Origin: Pseudofrankia asymbiotica
Lineage (GTDB): Bacteria; Actinomycetota; Actinomycetes; Frankiales; Frankiaceae
Direction of reading: 5' to 3'
Length of the DNA: 6,876 bases
NCBI RefSeq assembly: GCF_001983105.1
Contig: NZ_MOMC01000007.1
Span: 1 to 6,876, forward strand
Shown: one piece after another, positions 5,074 to 6,876 of the stretch
How positions within the stretch are numbered: the first letter of the stretch is position 1
Layout: every line of letters starts with the position of its first letter
Translations under genes and position numbers: made by a program
Notes under the pieces: generated by a model
What the model was told of the DNA's origin: nothing
Database searches by the model: none
What the model saw: the letters and a program-made list of their open reading frames with translations, nothing else

Positions 5074-6200
5074 CAGTACACCCCCTCGACCACGGTTTCC
5101 CCGCCGAACACCGGGACCGGCCTGACGTCGGCGACCGAGTCGCCCACCTGCGCCGAGCCCGGCAGGGGTTCGACGCGGGTGGCGAGGTCACGCTCCAGGT
5201 TGTTCGGCAGCAGCGCGGAGCGGCTCACGTGGCTCATCACCACCTGACCGCTGGCGCCGTACTCGACCGGCCGCAGGGTCTCCGGGTCGACGACCGAGAA
5301 CGTGATGTACGGCGACGGCGGGTCGAACACGCACGGGTCGTCCGCCGTGAGCCCATGGCGCTCCACCGCCGCGCCGAGGATCATCGTGCTGCCGTAACGG
5401 CCGTAGAGCGAGGCGCCGGGGAAGATCTCGGTCATGTAAAGGGAGCGGGTGTCGGCGTCCATGTGGGCGCCGCCCCACTCGACCGTCCTGACCTTCGCCC
5501 GGACGAGCTCCACCAGGTCGTCCTGGCGGGCGAGGCGTTCCAGCAGCGGCGGCGTGATGACCATGACGCGGATGTCCTGCGTCCGCAGCACGTGCCGGAC
5601 CTGGTCGATGAGGTGGTCGGCGTACCGGTCGGCCTCGTCGGCGTGGCCCTCGGCGATGACGCGCTTCACCCACCGGGGGTCGAGGTCGATCGTGAACGGC
5701 AGCCTGCCGGCCCGGCGCACGAACCGCTCGATGAAGGCGCCGAACATGTGCGGTCCGCTGGGTGTGACCGCGAGCCAGTCGACGCCGGTGGGGGAGCCCC
5801 GGGCGGCCAGGTCGGCGAGGCTGTAGTCGATCAGCCAGTCAAACCAGTCGTCGAGGAAGACGACCCGCTTGGGTGGTCCGGTCGTCCCACCGCTCTCGAA
5901 CACCCCGCCGATTCCGGGATCGGGTCCGTAGCCGCGGGGGACGAGGTCGAAGACCGGCACCTCCCGCAGCAGGTCCACGAGGTTGGGGAACTTCGCCAGG
6001 TCCGCGATGGTGTGGACGTCGCGGCGCGGGTCGAAGCCGAGATCGCCCGCCGCCCGTAGCCAGAACGGCGAGCCCGTGGCCGGGTCGAAGTGCCAGCGCA
6101 TCGCGGCCTCGATGAACTCGGTCTCCGGGACGGCCTCACCCGGTGGACGATCGAGCACAGGCTCGGGTAGCCGCAGTCCCAGATCGGTGAGTGGAGTCAT
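5073..6200 (-). CDS. Stand-alone adenylating enzyme, LuxE / PaaK / EhpF-like
   Basis: This 375-aa protein of the ANL (acyl-adenylating) superfamily probably activates a carboxylic acid with ATP to acyl-AMP. The phosphate-binding loop is ESGGTTGPPK (102-111). WGGAHM (242-247) and YGRYGST (266-272) correspond to the central nucleotide/substrate motifs, and GD at 353-354 fits the ribose-binding Asp region. The chain ends about 20 residues later, so the usual ANL C-terminal domain with its catalytic lysine is missing or minimal. That is seen in short members such as LuxE and the phenazine-pathway protein EhpF. The only cysteine is C290; LuxE's acyl-accepting C-terminal cysteine is absent. The start is supported by GGAGGGG (6210-6216), 9 nt before ATG. 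The downstream LuxC-like gene overlaps it by one base, so product hand-over to that reductase is likely. An aryl or fatty acid substrate cannot be told from sequence alone. Confidence 0.8.
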   Translation of the reverse strand: MTPLTDLGLRLPEPVLDRPPGEAVPETEFIEAAMRWHFDPATGSPFWLRAAGDLGFDPRRDVHTIADLAKFPNLVDLLREVPVFDLVPRGYGPDPGIGGVFESGGTTGPPKRVVFLDDWFDWLIDYSLADLAARGSPTGVDWLAVTPSGPHMFGAFIERFVRRAGRLPFTIDLDPRWVKRVIAEGHADEADRYADHLIDQVRHVLRTQDIRVMVITPPLLERLARQDDLVELVRAKVRTVEWGGAHMDADTRSLYMTEIFPGASLYGRYGSTMILGAAVERHGLTADDPCVFDPPSPYITFSVVDPETLRPVEYGASGQVVMSHVSRSALLPNNLERDLATRVEPLPGSAQVGDSVADVRPVPVFGGETVVEGVY

Positions 6201-6225
6201 CTCCGTCGTCCCCTCCGTCGTCCCC
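6201..6225 (-). promoter_or_regulatory. Duplicated ribosome binding site region of the adenylating enzyme gene
   Basis: On the - strand GGGGACGACGGAG is present twice in tandem with overlap. This leaves GGAGGGG at 6216-6210, spaced 9 nt from the ATG at 6200, and a second GGAG touching the ATG. The outer copy is the usable Shine-Dalgarno and decides this start. Confidence 0.6.
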
Positions 6226-6245
6226 GCTTTCCAGCGTCGTCTCGA

Positions 6246-6300
6246 TGTCCTGTCCGGTCGGGTGTCCTGTCCGGTCGTGATCGGATGTCCTGCCTGGTCG
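6246..6300. repeat. Three direct repeats upstream of the adenylating enzyme gene
   Basis: TGTCCTGTCCGGTCG occurs at 6246-6260 and 6263-6277, with a diverged copy (TGTCCTGCCTGGTCG) at 6286-6300. The copies fill most of the 103-bp gap between the phosphatase stop and the start at 6200. On the coding strand they read CGACCGGACAGGACA. They could be binding sites for a regulator or simple duplications. No clear -10/-35 is seen, so co-transcription with the phosphatase gene is possible. Confidence 0.65.
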
Positions 6301-6303
6301 GCT

Positions 6304-6876
6304 CTATGCCGATGCCGATGCCGATGCCGATCCGCCGGCCGCGGCGAGGCCTGACTGCTCGCCGCGACGGCCGCCCGGTGCCGGGCCAGGGGCCGCGAGG
6401 CCGGCCTGGCGGCGGGTCGAGAAGGTCGGGGTGCCGGGGAGGGCCGGGCGTGGGTCGGCCGGCACCTCCGCGGCCAGCAGTGCCACGTCGTCGCCCAGGG
6501 CCGAGCCGGTCCACTCGCGAACCGTGGCCGCGAGGTCCGCGAGGGCGTCGTCGAGGGTGCGCGCCTCGCCGAGGGCGCGCTCGACGGCGGGCAGCAGCGG
6601 GAAGAACTCGCCGGTGCGGCGATCCCGCGCCTCCGCGATCCCGTCGGTGTAGAACAGCAGCCGATCGCCCGGCTCCAGCGCCACGGTGACCACGCCCGCG
6701 TTGTCCCGCGCCGCCCGTGCGCTCCCCGCGCCGAGGCCGAGGGGCGGCTGGCGCCCGGACGGCGCCAGCAGCCGGACGCGCCCGTGCCGCCACAGCACCG
6801 GGTCGGGATGGCCCGCGTTGGCCAGAGTGAGCCAGCGCCCGCCGAGTTCGGCGACGATGCCGGTCACGAAGTCGTC
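6304..6876 (-). CDS. SpoIIE/RsbU-type PP2C serine phosphatase, C-terminal part (5' end outside window)
   Basis: The frame is open to the right edge, giving 190 residues that begin DDFVTGIVAELGG; the N-terminal part lies beyond the window. The family hallmark LTLANAGHPDPVL is followed by LEPGDRLLFYTDGIAEARD, whose YTDG Asp is a metal ligand. Further on is GDDVALLAAEV, with the C-terminal metal-binding Asp pair. Such phosphatases dephosphorylate anti-anti-sigma (STAS) proteins in partner-switching stress or development control and often carry PAS, GAF or response-regulator sensor domains at the N-terminus. None can be judged here. After the catalytic domain there is a Pro/Gly/Ala-rich tail of about 55 residues ending in an (SA)n run coded by a hexanucleotide repeat. 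It is upstream of, and in the same direction as, the LuxE-like/LuxC-like pair with a 103-bp gap. A functional link is uncertain. Confidence 0.88.
   Translation of the reverse strand, partial: DDFVTGIVAELGGRWLTLANAGHPDPVLWRHGRVRLLAPSGRQPPLGLGAGSARAARDNAGVVTVALEPGDRLLFYTDGIAEARDRRTGEFFPLLPAVERALGEARTLDDALADLAATVREWTGSALGDDVALLAAEVPADPRPALPGTPTFSTRRQAGLAAPGPAPGGRRGEQSGLAAAGGSASASASA
6306..6331. repeat. Hexanucleotide microsatellite at the phosphatase C-terminus
   Basis: ATGCCG occurs four times in a row (6306-6329) followed by AT. On the coding strand it specifies alternating Ser-Ala just before the TAG at 6304-6306. Copy-number change would alter only the number of Ser-Ala pairs. Confidence 0.85.

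Noticed and set aside
3574..5247. Long + strand frames opposite the LuxC-like and LuxE-like genes
   Set aside because: They mirror genes with clear ALDH and ANL motifs on the - strand. Their own translations are Arg/Gly/Val-rich without motifs.
3520..6200. Bioluminescence (lux) operon
   Set aside because: Only luxE- and luxC-like functions are present. No luxA, luxB or luxD is in view, and the LuxE acylation cysteine is missing.
1..6876. Insertion sequence, tRNA, rRNA or phage attachment site
   Set aside because: No transposase motif, paired terminal inverted repeats with target duplication, tRNA cloverleaf or integrase is seen on either strand.

Overview
This is a very GC-rich window with strong G/C bias at third codon positions, Gly/Ala/Arg-rich proteins, GGAGG-type ribosome binding sites and tightly packed genes. 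It suggests an actinobacterium. A Frankia-like soil or plant-associated genome is my best guess, but the sequence does not prove the genus.

Left part (1-1740, + strand): two neighbouring genes encode proteins built from the same 13-14 residue glycine-rich repeat (core QGGSTGSFG). The first enters from outside the window already inside the array and ends in its 13th visible unit. The second is complete, has an export signal, carries four good units plus decayed ones, and ends in a non-repetitive tail. A 458-bp, less GC-rich intergenic stretch between them holds a long hairpin, a second inverted repeat and a 12-bp palindrome.

Middle (1740-3520): a GC-rich leader contains a -10 box (TAGAAT), a well-formed ZTP (pfl-type) riboswitch aptamer with its pseudoknot, and a strong ribosome binding site. 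These precede glyA (serine hydroxymethyltransferase, 420 aa). The enzyme keeps the catalytic residues but departs from the usual GlyA sequence at several active-site-proximal positions. A perfect 16-bp hairpin follows and separates glyA from the convergent genes on its right.

Right part (3520-6876, - strand): in transcription order there is the C-terminal part of a SpoIIE/RsbU-type PP2C phosphatase, a stand-alone adenylating enzyme of the LuxE/PaaK/EhpF type (375 aa), and a LuxC-like acyl reductase of the aldehyde dehydrogenase superfamily (517 aa). The last two overlap by one base (TGATG). They look like a two-protein carboxylate-to-aldehyde reduction module: one activates an acid as acyl-AMP, the other reduces it. 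No luciferase genes are visible, so this is probably not a light-producing system. A role in a specialised metabolite or lipid aldehyde is more likely, with the substrate unknown.

The items most worth following are the repeat-protein pair with a period-3 higher-order repeat, the ZTP riboswitch on a divergent glyA, and the translationally coupled LuxE-like/LuxC-like module.
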